Assembly (NCBI GenBank): GCA_032052615.1 | Contig: DAMBWF010000013.1 | Location: 1 to 64,000, forward strand | Direction of reading: 5' to 3' | Origin: Pseudomonas_T sp032052615 | GTDB lineage: Bacteria; Pseudomonadota; Gammaproteobacteria; Pseudomonadales; Pseudomonadaceae | Length of the DNA stretch: 64,000 nt | Part shown: piece by piece, positions 44,396 through 52,668 of the stretch | Position numbering within the stretch: the stretch's first letter is position 1 | Layout of the letters: each line of letters begins with the position of its first letter | Notes under the pieces: generated by a model | Told to the model about the DNA's origin: nothing | Database searches by the model: none | The model's input: the letters and a program-made list of their open reading frames with translations, nothing else | Made by a program: the position numbers and the translations under genes

Positions 44396-46039
44396 TCACG
44401 AGAAGCGGACGAACTGGCCGTCGTCGGTCAGCGAGTCGTGCTGCGGACGGGACGGCCGTGGCGGCTCCACGTAGCCCCCGCCGGTGCGCCCGCGCAGCGG
44501 CGGACGCGGCGCGGAGGCGGACGCGCCGTCGAAGCGGAAGAAGCCGATCATTTCCTGCAACTGCCCGGCCTGGGCGTTCATCTCCTCGGCGGTGGCGGCC
44601 AGCTCCTCGGAAGCCGAGGCGTTCTGCTGGGTGATCTGGTTCATCTGGCTCATGGCGATGTTGATCTGCGCGGCGGCGCTGCTCTGCTCCTGGGACGCGG
44701 CGGTGATCTCCTGCACCAGATCCGAGGTGCGCTGGATGTTCGGCACGATCTCGTCAAGCAGGCGCCCCGCCTGCTCGGCCAGTTGCACGCTGCTGGCGGC
44801 GACCTGGCCGATCTCCTGAGCCGCGACCTGGCTGCGCTCGGCCAGTTTGCGCACCTCGGCGGCCACCACCGCGAAGCCCTTGCCGTGGTCGCCGGCGCGG
44901 GCCGCCTCGATGGCGGCGTTTAGGGCCAGCAGGTTGGTCTGGTAGGCAATGTCGTCGATGATGCCGATCTTGTCGGCGATCTGCTTCATCGCGCTCACGG
45001 TATCGCTCACCGCGCCGCCGCCCTGCACCGCGTCGTTGGCCGCCTTGCCGGCGATGCCGTCGGTGATCTTGGCGCTCTCGGTGTTCTGGGCGATGGAGGC
45101 AGTCATCTGTTCCACCGAGGCGGTGGTTTCCTCCACGCTGGCGGCCTGCTGGCTGGCGGCCTGGCTGAGGGACTGGGAGGTGGCACTGACCTGCTCGGAG
45201 GCCGACGACAGTGCTTCCGCCGAGCTGCGTACGTCGCCCATGATGGTACGCAGGCGCTCGATCAGGTTCTTCATGGAAGCCAGCAGTCGCCCGGTCTCGT
45301 CCTTCGAGCGGACCGCCAGTTCGACGCCCAGGTCGCCGGCGGCCAACTGGTCGGCGGCCTTCATCGCTTCGGTCAGCGGCTTGCTGATGGTCCGGGTGAT
45401 GAGCATGCCAATGCCGACCCCCAGTAGCGCGGCCAACAGGATCAGCACGATCATCTGGGTCCGCGAACTCAGGTAGATATCGGTGATGGCGTCATTGGCG
45501 TCCTTGGCCCGCTTCTGCTTGAAAGCCACCACTTCGCTCATGATGCTGTCGACATTACCTCCGCTTCTGGTCAACTGCGGCAGCATTTGGCTGAACTCAC
45601 TGGCCGGTTGCAGCGCGCCGGATTGGATGTGGAGTTGCAGGAGTCGCTGCACCTCGGCCTCGTATTCCTTCAGCGGCGCCTCGATGCGCGCGATCATCGC
45701 CTTGCCCTCGTCGCTGACGAAAGCCGGACGAGCCTTTTCGATCAGCGCGCGGGTATCGGCGATGGCCTTGCGGGTGCTTTCCGCAGCGGCATCGCGATCT
45801 TCGACCGAGGCCGCAAGCAGGCTGGTCCGCAGCGAACGACCAATGACGATGAGCTGGATGTTGGCCTGCTGCAACTCGCTCAGACCTTTCATGTCCTGGT
45901 TGTACATCTTGTCGGTCAGGTCGTTGACCGTGCTCAGGTTGACGATGCCGATCACACCGACCGCCACCGTCAGCGCCACCACGAGCAGGAAGCCCAAGGT
46001 CAGCCGGACGCCGATTTTCATGTCGTGAATGAATTGCAT
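44396..46039 (-). CDS. Methyl-accepting chemotaxis protein, 4HB sensor
   Basis: A 547-residue transmembrane receptor: TM1 (about 11-31), periplasmic four-helix bundle (32-188), TM2 (about 190-212), HAMP, then the signalling coiled coil with the hairpin tip IAYQTNLLALNAAIEAARAG. The tail is Arg/Pro-rich and ends VRFS, without the CheR-docking pentapeptide seen in some receptors. AAGGAG is 8 bases before ATG. Its ligand is unknown. In P. aeruginosa's related cluster the receptor here is the PAS/heme sensor Aer2, so sensor identity differs. Confidence 0.93.
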   Translation of the reverse strand: MQFIHDMKIGVRLTLGFLLVVALTVAVGVIGIVNLSTVNDLTDKMYNQDMKGLSELQQANIQLIVIGRSLRTSLLAASVEDRDAAAESTRKAIADTRALIEKARPAFVSDEGKAMIARIEAPLKEYEAEVQRLLQLHIQSGALQPASEFSQMLPQLTRSGGNVDSIMSEVVAFKQKRAKDANDAITDIYLSSRTQMIVLILLAALLGVGIGMLITRTISKPLTEAMKAADQLAAGDLGVELAVRSKDETGRLLASMKNLIERLRTIMGDVRSSAEALSSASEQVSATSQSLSQAASQQAASVEETTASVEQMTASIAQNTESAKITDGIAGKAANDAVQGGGAVSDTVSAMKQIADKIGIIDDIAYQTNLLALNAAIEAARAGDHGKGFAVVAAEVRKLAERSQVAAQEIGQVAASSVQLAEQAGRLLDEIVPNIQRTSDLVQEITAASQEQSSAAAQINIAMSQMNQITQQNASASEELAATAEEMNAQAGQLQEMIGFFRFDGASASAPRPPLRGRTGGGYVEPPRPSRPQHDSLTDDGQFVRFS

Positions 46040-46051
46040 GGGGGTTTCTCC

Positions 46052-48259
46052 TTAAAGCCTCGGCAGAAGCTCCTGGCGGTTCTGAGGTGAACGGGTGTCC
46101 GTAGCGCCGGTGTCGACCAGCGTCTGCAATTGGCGGAACAGGCTCGGGATATCGAGGATCAGGGCCACTTGCCCCGAGCCGAGGATGGTGGAGCCGCTGA
46201 TGCCCTGGAGGTGCTGGAACAGCAGGCCCAGCGGCTTGATCACGGTTTGCAGCTCGCCGTGCAACTGGTCGACGATCAGGCCGGCCTGCTGCCGGCCCTG
46301 ACTCACCACGACGATGTTGCGCCGGCGGCCCGTGTGGCTTGGCAGGTCGAAATGGGCCGACAGGTCGATGCAGGGCAGCGGCTTGCCACGCAGGTTGAGG
46401 TAGCCGCAAGGGCCGGTGATGAGAGGGTCGTCCCCCAGCTCCATGCACTCGGTGACCATGTCCAGGGGGATGACGAAGTACTCGCCCCCCAGCCCCACCA
46501 GGAAGCCCTCGATGATCGCCAGGGTCAGGGGCAGGCGGATGCGGAAGGTGCTGCCGCGCCCCGGGCGCGACTCGATCTCCACGGTGCCGCGCAACTGGTC
46601 GATGGCGCTACGCACCACGTCCATGCCCACGCCGCGCCCCGACAGGTTGGAGACGCTCTCGGCGGTGGAGAAGCCGGCGGCGAAGATCAGCATATGCAGA
46701 TCGTGCTCGGCCAGAGTGGCGTTGGGGTCGATCAGGCCCTTTTCGATGGCCTTCTGGCGGATGCGCGCGGTGTTCAGACCGCGTCCGTCGTCGCTGACCT
46801 CGATGACGATCATCCCCGACTCGTGATAGGCGTTCAGGGACAGGTGGCCCTCGGCGGGCTTGCCAGCCGCCAGGCGTTCCTCGGCGGACTCGATGCCGTG
46901 GTCGATGGCGTTGCGCACCAAGTGGGTCAGGGGGTCGGCGATCTTGTCGGTGACGGTCTTGTCCAGCTCGGTGTCGGCGCCCCGCACTTCCAGGCGGATC
47001 TTCTTGCCTAACTCCTGGCTGACGTCCCGCACGACCCGGTGGAAGCGGTTGAAGGTGTCGCCGATCTCGATCATCCGCAGCTTGAGCGCCGCTTCGCGGA
47101 TCTGCTCGACATGGCGGTTGACCACCTGGGTGGATTCGATGACATCCGCATGGCCGTGGCTGCGCGCCTGCAACTGGGCGCCGGCGGCGCTGATGACCAG
47201 TTCGCCGACCAGGTTGATGAGCTCGTCCAGCTTGTGGGCGGCCACCTTGATCAGACTGGACTCCTGGGCGCGCCGCTCGCGCACCACCTGCTGCTTTTCC
47301 AGGGCGGCGTTGACCACGGCGGGGGCGACCATCCCAGCCTCCACCAACACGCTGCCCAGGGGTGCGCGCGGTTCTTCGCCCTGGGCCTGCATGGCCAGGC
47401 CGGTGTTCAGCTCGTGCTCGGTAAGCAGGCCGCTCGCCACCAGGATGCTGCCGATGCGCTCGTCGGTTTCCGGCAACTCGCGAATCAGGTGCAGGTAGTC
47501 GCTCAGGCCGCTTTCCGGCGGCAGGATGCGCAGGGTGCAGAAGTCCAGGATGAACTCGAAGACTTCTTCGATCTCCGCCTTGCTGGAGGCGCTGCGCAAG
47601 GAAATCTCCATGCCCAGGTAGCAAGCCTCGGGGTCCATCTGGTGGAAGTCGGGCAGGCGCTCGTCGACCACCTCCAGGTGGGTGATGTCCCCCAGGCGAC
47701 CCAGGTAGCGGACGAATGCCGCCGGGTCGAAGCCGTTGCGGTACAGGTCGGGAGAAAACCGCAGGGAGATGTGCCAGGCGCCTTCCTTGCCGGCCGGGGC
47801 CCGCTGCACGGGGCCTTCCCGGGGAGCCGTGGGGGTCGGCAGGCTGTCGCCGCTGGCACCCATTTCCGCCGCCAGGGCGTTGAGCAACTGGGTTTGCAGC
47901 ACCTCGTCGTGCCCTTCCACGGCGCCGGTCTCGACGTTGATCTTCTCGATCATCGAGCCCAGCTCGTCGAGGCAACGCAGCATCAACGAGATCAGGTTCG
48001 GCGTCAGGCTCCGCTCGCCGTCGCGCACCGCCATCAGCAGGCTTTCCAACTGATGGGTGAAGGTCACCACGGGGGTCAGGGAAAACAGGCCCGCCGACCC
48101 CTTGAGGGTGTGCATGGCGCGGAACAGGCCGTTGATGGCCTCTTCGTCGGTCAGGTCGGCGTCCAGCACCAGCAGGCATTCCTCGGCCTGCTTGAGCAGG
48201 TCGCGTCCTTCCTCCAGGAAGCTCTGCAGCAGTTGGCTCCACTGCTCTCCGTTAAGCAT
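46052..48259 (-). CDS. cheA: Chemotaxis histidine kinase CheA
   Basis: A 735-residue kinase. Hpt with His50 (FRAMHTLKGSAGLF), then a middle region (about 155-300) with a duplicated SILVASGLL / GSVLVEAGM motif that is unlike the usual P2 domain, followed by dimerisation (AAHKLDELINLVGELVI), the ATPase (HLVRNAIDHGIES, DDGRGLNT, GRGVGMDVV) and the CheW-like regulatory domain. All motifs look active. It phosphorylates CheY and CheB. GAGGAG precedes ATG 48259, 9 bases after the STAS gene. Confidence 0.94.
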   Translation of the reverse strand: MLNGEQWSQLLQSFLEEGRDLLKQAEECLLVLDADLTDEEAINGLFRAMHTLKGSAGLFSLTPVVTFTHQLESLLMAVRDGERSLTPNLISLMLRCLDELGSMIEKINVETGAVEGHDEVLQTQLLNALAAEMGASGDSLPTPTAPREGPVQRAPAGKEGAWHISLRFSPDLYRNGFDPAAFVRYLGRLGDITHLEVVDERLPDFHQMDPEACYLGMEISLRSASSKAEIEEVFEFILDFCTLRILPPESGLSDYLHLIRELPETDERIGSILVASGLLTEHELNTGLAMQAQGEEPRAPLGSVLVEAGMVAPAVVNAALEKQQVVRERRAQESSLIKVAAHKLDELINLVGELVISAAGAQLQARSHGHADVIESTQVVNRHVEQIREAALKLRMIEIGDTFNRFHRVVRDVSQELGKKIRLEVRGADTELDKTVTDKIADPLTHLVRNAIDHGIESAEERLAAGKPAEGHLSLNAYHESGMIVIEVSDDGRGLNTARIRQKAIEKGLIDPNATLAEHDLHMLIFAAGFSTAESVSNLSGRGVGMDVVRSAIDQLRGTVEIESRPGRGSTFRIRLPLTLAIIEGFLVGLGGEYFVIPLDMVTECMELGDDPLITGPCGYLNLRGKPLPCIDLSAHFDLPSHTGRRRNIVVVSQGRQQAGLIVDQLHGELQTVIKPLGLLFQHLQGISGSTILGSGQVALILDIPSLFRQLQTLVDTGATDTRSPQNRQELLPRL

Positions 48260-48268
48260 GGTCGCTCC

Positions 48269-48589
48269 TCAGGGCTGGGCCGGTAGCACGTCGGGGTACA
48301 GTGCCTGCAAATGCAGCAGCTCCAGCATTTCCAGCACCGGGGCCGTGGGGTTTCGCACGTCCAGCTTGCCGTCGAGGCCCTGCAGGTGACGCTGCAGGGC
48401 CAGCAGCAGTTGCGCGCCCGCACTGTCCATTTCCTCGAGGTCGGCCAGGTCCAGCCGCCATTCCCGCTGGCCGGCGGCCAGGACTTCCTTCAGTCCTTCA
48501 TAGGCCTCGCGAACCTCGTAGATGGTCAGGCTGCCGCCGAGGGCGAGCAGCCCCGGTGTCTGACCGGCGTCGTGGCGGAGCGTGAGCAT
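48269..48589 (-). CDS. STAS-domain protein in the chemotaxis operon
   Basis: A 106-residue single STAS domain with the phosphorylatable serine in EEMDSAGAQLLLALQRHL (Ser56). STAS partners usually bind a kinase or phosphatase, as in SpoIIAA-type switches, so this may modulate CheA or bind an MCP. It sits between cheY and cheA with gaps of 3 and 9 bases, so it is firmly part of the operon. Confidence 0.87.
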   Translation of the reverse strand: MLTLRHDAGQTPGLLALGGSLTIYEVREAYEGLKEVLAAGQREWRLDLADLEEMDSAGAQLLLALQRHLQGLDGKLDVRNPTAPVLEMLELLHLQALYPDVLPAQP

Positions 48590-48592
48590 GGC

Positions 48593-48958
48593 TCAGCCCA
48601 CCAGCTTTTCGACGGCGGCGAGCAGTTGCTGGGGCTGGAAGGGTTTGACGATCCAGGCCTTGGCCCCGGCCGCCTGGCCCTCGGCCTTCTTGCCCTGCTC
48701 GCTTTCGGTGGTGAGCATGATGATCGGTGTGAAGCGGTACTCGTTGCGCGCCTTGATTTCCTTGACCAGTCCGATCCCGTCGAGGTTGGGCATGTTCACG
48801 TCGCTGATGATCAGGTTGATCTTCTGCCCGTTGAGCTTGCTCAGCGCGTCGCGTCCATCGCTGGCCTCGATGACCTGATGCCCCGCTCCGGTGAGGGTCA
48901 TCTTGACCAGTTGGCGCATGGACATCGAGTCGTCGACGATGAGGATGGTCTTGCTCAT
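48593..48958 (-). CDS. cheY: CheY response regulator
   Basis: A 121-residue single receiver: acidic pair VDD (8-10), Asp53 in LIISDVNMPNLDG, Thr/Ser in MLTTESEQ and Lys in IVKPFQP. It carries the CheA phosphate to its target. It sits second in the operon, between an MCP-like protein and the STAS gene. GGAGCCACC precedes ATG. Confidence 0.94.
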   Translation of the reverse strand: MSKTILIVDDSMSMRQLVKMTLTGAGHQVIEASDGRDALSKLNGQKINLIISDVNMPNLDGIGLVKEIKARNEYRFTPIIMLTTESEQGKKAEGQAAGAKAWIVKPFQPQQLLAAVEKLVG

Positions 48959-48967
48959 GGTGGCTCC

Positions 48968-50050
48968 TTAGAAGAAGGTCACGTCGTTGTTGACCGGCGC
49001 GCGCCGGCCATGGCGTTCTTCATCGGTGGTGAAACGCTCGCGCAGTTCGCGCAGCCAGCGGGTGGGGTCGTCGAGGCTCGGCTGCTGCTCGCGCACCGCC
49101 TCGGCGAGTCGGTGCATGTCGCTCTGCAGGTGGTCGAGCATCTGGTCGGAGCGGTCCTGGTACTGGAGGCTGACGATGATTTCACCGATGTCGCCCCGGG
49201 TCGTTCGGGCATCCTGCTGCAGGCGCAGGGAGGTTTCGGTAAGGGATTCGAGGTTTTCGCTGAGCCGCGTCATGACTTGGCCGGCGACTTCGTCCAGATA
49301 GGCGAGGTTGCTTTTCTCGCTCTGGCTGAGCTCTTCGGTGGCGGCCACCGTTGCGCGGATCGCCTTGTTGATTTCGCTGACCTTCTCGCCCATGCGGTGG
49401 CCGGTCTCCGCCGACAGGGTGGACAGTTTGCGCACTTCGTCGGCGACCACCGAGAAGCCGCGCCCGTATTCCCCGGCGCGGGCCGCCTCGATGGCGGCGT
49501 TGAGGGCCAGCAGGTTGGTCTGGCTGGCGATGTCCTGGACCAGCTTGGACATCTGCTGGAGTTCGGTGGCGTAGTTGTCGAGGTTGCCGATGGTGGCGAA
49601 CAGTTCGCTCCGGCGCTCGCTGGCCCCATGGAAGGCGCCGATGACCTCGGTCAAGCGGTCGTTGGCCTGGCGCAGGCTATCGCCCACGCCGCCACTGCCG
49701 ATCACTTCCTCCGAGCTGGCGAGGGTATTTTCGAGACGTCCGCTCAAGGCGGAGAACCGCTCGAACAGCGCGCGGACGTTATGCTGGTTCAGCCCCCGCA
49801 CCCCATCGACGTTCTCGCTCCAGATGGGCAACACCCCCAACAGAACGGGCTCCACGTTTCGGCGAGGCGGCGGCAGGTCCACCGGCGCCGTTTCCACCGG
49901 CGTATCCGTCACCCGCCGTCGCCATGCCCATAGGCCGGCGGCCGCCAGCGCGCTACCGGCGCACCCCAGGCCGGCCAGCCAGACGATTTGCAACATGAGC
50001 CCCGCCGCGGTGACGGCCAGGGAGCACCAAAGCCCGACATACACGAACAA
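48968..50050 (-). CDS. MCP-like receptor with membrane hairpin and no periplasmic domain
   Basis: A 360-residue protein that opens the operon. Two hydrophobic segments (about 4-24 and 27-43) form a hairpin with almost no periplasmic loop. The rest is the MCP signalling coiled coil (VQDIASQTNLLALNAAIEAARAG, FSVVADEVRKLS). The input is therefore cytoplasmic or membrane-based. The start is TTG 50050, supported by AAGGAG 7 bases upstream. It is shorter than ordinary MCPs, and the tail (HGRRAPVNNDVTFF) has no docking pentapeptide that I recognise. Confidence 0.9.
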   Translation of the reverse strand: MFVYVGLWCSLAVTAAGLMLQIVWLAGLGCAGSALAAAGLWAWRRRVTDTPVETAPVDLPPPRRNVEPVLLGVLPIWSENVDGVRGLNQHNVRALFERFSALSGRLENTLASSEEVIGSGGVGDSLRQANDRLTEVIGAFHGASERRSELFATIGNLDNYATELQQMSKLVQDIASQTNLLALNAAIEAARAGEYGRGFSVVADEVRKLSTLSAETGHRMGEKVSEINKAIRATVAATEELSQSEKSNLAYLDEVAGQVMTRLSENLESLTETSLRLQQDARTTRGDIGEIIVSLQYQDRSDQMLDHLQSDMHRLAEAVREQQPSLDDPTRWLRELRERFTTDEERHGRRAPVNNDVTFF

Positions 50051-50170
50051 GGCGCTTCTCCTTGTGCCGAAAGGAATTGACTTCTCTTCACCTTAGTTGC
50101 GGGTTGATATCAGGTGTATCGGGGTTTCCCTGAGAAGGTCCCTAAGGGTTTTCCTGAGTTACTGCTCCAT

Positions 50171-50199
50171 CGCCGGAGCGCGACGAATGCGCTCCGGCG
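50171..50199. repeat. Perfect 11-bp hairpin in the divergent promoter region
   Basis: CGCCGGAGCGC and GCGCTCCGGCG with a 7-base loop (GACGAAT) lie between the chemotaxis operon and the second DUF4136 gene. No T run follows, so it is not a normal terminator. Confidence 0.8.
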
Positions 50200-50280
50200 C
50201 GGTCGGAACCCAAGGGCGCCGCCGCATCGACTGCCGCCCAAGCCCCTCCGTTTCTCGGCCTTTTCTGTCTGGAGTGAACC

Positions 50281-50850
50281 ATGGCGTATCGTGTCCTCGC
50301 GTTGTTCGCCGTGCTGGCGCTGGCGGGTTGCGCCACGCCGCGCGTCGAACGGGACTACGACGACAGCCGCGATTTCGCCGCCTACCGCACCTGGAGCTGG
50401 CAGGCGCCCGCGCTGCGCTACAGGCCCGCCGACGACCCACGGATGGCCAGCGACCTCACCGAACGGCGCATCCGCTCGGCGGTGGCCGCCCAGCTCGAAC
50501 AGCGCGGGCTACGAGCGGTGGCCGAAGGCGCGCCGGCCGACCTCAAGGTCCAGGCCTGGCTGATCGTCGACGAGCGACAGAAGCAGACCGGCACGCCGGC
50601 CGGCTATTGGGGCGGTGGGTCTTGGGGAGGGCCTTGGGTGAGCCCGGCTTACAGCGAGCCCCATACGGTGGATTACCAGGTCGTCACGCTGCAACTGGAC
50701 CTGTTCGACGGCCGCGACGGCAAGCTGGTCTGGCGGGCCTCCATGGAGCAGACGCCACGCCCCTCGCGCACGCCCGCTCAACGCGAGGCCGACATCCGCG
50801 AGGCGGTGGCCGGACTGCTGGCTCACTACCCACCCCACGGCGGCCACTGA
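50281..50850 (+). CDS. DUF4136-like outer-membrane lipoprotein (copy 2)
   Basis: A 189-residue lipoprotein with lipobox LALAGC (Cys17). It shares with the 39893 gene DYDDSRDFAAYRTWSW, the VAAQLEQRGL helix and the AVAGLLAHYPP end, and has a glycine/tryptophan insert (YWGGGSWGGPWVSPAY) in place of the Gly/Tyr insert. The two are paralogues flanking the chemotaxis genes in opposite orientation to the operon. The role is unknown, and envelope structure is the likeliest. Confidence 0.87.
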   Translation: MAYRVLALFAVLALAGCATPRVERDYDDSRDFAAYRTWSWQAPALRYRPADDPRMASDLTERRIRSAVAAQLEQRGLRAVAEGAPADLKVQAWLIVDERQKQTGTPAGYWGGGSWGGPWVSPAYSEPHTVDYQVVTLQLDLFDGRDGKLVWRASMEQTPRPSRTPAQREADIREAVAGLLAHYPPHGGH

Positions 50851-50974
50851 ACCGGCCTCGCGGGACACGCGCCCGCCTCGCGCGTCGCTCATCCTCGCCG
50901 AGGCCCCACCGGGATGCGAGGCAGGCCGCGTGATGGGATGAGTGGCGAGGCCAAGTCGACGTGGCCGCTCGGCC

Positions 50975-51946
50975 CTAGAGGCGATACCCCGAACCGTCGC
51001 TGAACACGACCTGCTCGTCCACGGCCAGGGTGCCGCTGGCGAAGATCAGGTCCAGGTGATGGCTGCCCCGGGCGCCGCCTCCGAGGCCCAGGTGCAGGCC
51101 GCAGTGCCGCTCCTCGAAGCCGGCGTTGCGCGCATAGAGCCGCTTGACCCCCTCGTTGGTGCCGATCCCCAGTTCCTCGACGCGTCGGTTGGAGGGATTG
51201 GCGTCCAGGTACTTGGTGAAGTCCTCTTCCAGGCCCGGCACGTCGGTGGCGATGCGGCTGACGGTGGAGTTCTCGATCCATAGTTCCAGCGGCGATTCCA
51301 GCACGCCGTACTTGCGGGCGAAGGGGATGGTCCCCAGGAAGGTGCCACGGAACTTCACATGGCCGCAGAGGGTTTCGCTGTGGGTCGCGACTTCGCCGGG
51401 CGCCAGGTCGTAATTGCCGACGCCATTGATGTTCGTCCACTTCTTCAGGTCTCGCAGCGAGGCGTCCAGGCGCGAGCCGTGCTCGTCGCGAAAGGTCAGC
51501 ACCTGCCCTTCGCTCAGGCGCTGGATGAGCGCCGCGTTCAGTTCGGCGATGCGGGCGGGCTCCACGCTGAACGTTTCGTAGAAATGCTCGCCGTAGTCCT
51601 TGAACAGCAGGGATTTCTTCCAGTGCTCGGAAATCACCGGCTGCAGGGCACGAATGAACGGCGGCCCCTCGGCCCGGGGGTTGGGCAGGGTCGAGGCGTC
51701 GTAGAACAGGATGAAGAGGTCCGATTCGACGATGGCGCCCGCCAGCGCGTCCACGGGGGCCACGTCGAGCCGCATCGCCCGAAAGCGGATTCCCTCGACC
51801 GAGGCGGCGGCCTCGACGAGGCGACTCACCAGGTCCGTGTAAGGCGAGGTATGGCCGAGCAGAACATCGATCGGCGAGCGCCCGTCGAGGGCGGGGTGAT
51901 GCGGCAGGTAATAAAGAAAGTGTTCGATGGCGCGGTCACGGTCCAT
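50975..51946 (-). CDS. M29-family (aminopeptidase T-like) metallopeptidase homologue
   Basis: A 323-residue protein, shorter than classical M29 enzymes (about 370-410). The C-terminal half has the M29 order of metal ligands: Glu185 in APGEVATH, Glu258 in ELGIGTNEG, His285 in CGLHLGLGG and His297-x-Asp299 in SHHLDLIF. So it could bind two metals and cut N-terminal residues. The N-terminal 170 residues are not recognisable to me. It follows the 45-codon peptide gene by 78 bases, with AGGGAAGG before ATG 51946, so the two read as one transcript. Likely roles are trimming or binding the peptide. It has no signal sequence, so it is cytoplasmic. Confidence 0.8.
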   Translation of the reverse strand: MDRDRAIEHFLYYLPHHPALDGRSPIDVLLGHTSPYTDLVSRLVEAAASVEGIRFRAMRLDVAPVDALAGAIVESDLFILFYDASTLPNPRAEGPPFIRALQPVISEHWKKSLLFKDYGEHFYETFSVEPARIAELNAALIQRLSEGQVLTFRDEHGSRLDASLRDLKKWTNINGVGNYDLAPGEVATHSETLCGHVKFRGTFLGTIPFARKYGVLESPLELWIENSTVSRIATDVPGLEEDFTKYLDANPSNRRVEELGIGTNEGVKRLYARNAGFEERHCGLHLGLGGGARGSHHLDLIFASGTLAVDEQVVFSDGSGYRL

Positions 51947-52024
51947 GCTTACCTTCCCTGGGGTACGGCGATGAACGAGAGGGCGAACACGGCACGCCGC
52001 ATTCGCCCCGGGATCAACCGATCG

Positions 52025-52162
52025 TCAGAACGGCCACATGGCGGTGCCGAACGGCACGACGGCTTCGGCCTTCATCATTTCCACGGCCGCGTCGTGGGTT
52101 TCCGCTTCGAACCAATCGTCCAGTTGCAGTTCTTCTTCGCGGACTTGTTCAACGTTTTGCAT
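52025..52162 (-). CDS. 45-residue peptide, candidate ribosomal peptide precursor
   Basis: A short gene with an excellent ribosome site (AAGGAG 8 bases before ATG 52162). The first ~33 residues are polar and acidic (EQVREEELQLDDWFEAETHD), like a leader helix, and the last 11 are VVPFGTAMWPF, hydrophobic with two prolines, two phenylalanines and a tryptophan. There is no signal peptide or cysteine. The same frame is open upstream to 52249 but has no comparable start site. The M29-type gene follows 78 bases later. Shape, expression signal and neighbour suggest a precursor peptide with a leader and C-terminal core. This is inference; an antitoxin-like or regulatory peptide is an alternative. Confidence 0.65.
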   Translation of the reverse strand: MQNVEQVREEELQLDDWFEAETHDAAVEMMKAEAVVPFGTAMWPF

Positions 52163-52668
52163 GGCGAATCTCCTTCGTTCACGTACTACCAGAATGGGCG
52201 GAACCGGCGGCCCCGCCAGCGGGAGCACGCTGACCACCTTGGCCAGCAAGCGTTGAAAAAACTAGTGCAGTGGGTCGCGTTTGCAAATCGAAAACGGCCG
52301 AACGACCCGCCTTTTTTAATTCGTACGTTTGAACAGCGAACGATACCCGGCCGGCTTTACGGGAATGCCCGAACCAGACTGGCGTGCATCTTTTTATGGA
52401 AAATCAGAGGATTACCCTACCCCTCCGCCGACGATACGTGAGCAGAAAAGCGTAACGGCCAAGCCGGCGGGAAACGGCTTCTCCCGCGACGGAACAGGCC
52501 ACGATACGAACCGCTTCTGTTTTTTGGGCGCTCAGAATACGAAAGCCGGGAAGACGTCTGCTCTAGGGCACGAAGCGCCGCGAGCACGACGAAGGCTCCG
52601 GTCGGGCGGGGCGCCGGCTCGCGCGCGTATGAGGCATACTTTTCGCCCCTTTCTGGAGAGTCCGCTCG
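52163..52668. other. 505-bp non-coding promoter region, AT-richer
   Basis: The longest gap near the peptide unit, visibly richer in A/T (ACTAGTTTTTTCAACG, AATTAAAAAAGG on the minus strand). It must carry the peptide promoter on the left and the DMT-transporter promoter on the right. I see no complete sigma-54 site, tRNA or riboswitch-like fold. Frames open across it lack ribosome sites. Confidence 0.5.

Noticed and set aside
52163..52249. Upstream extension of the 45-codon peptide to a TTG at 52249
   Set aside because: The ATG at 52162 has a near-ideal ribosome site; the extra 29 residues are Pro/Val/Arg-rich leader mRNA.
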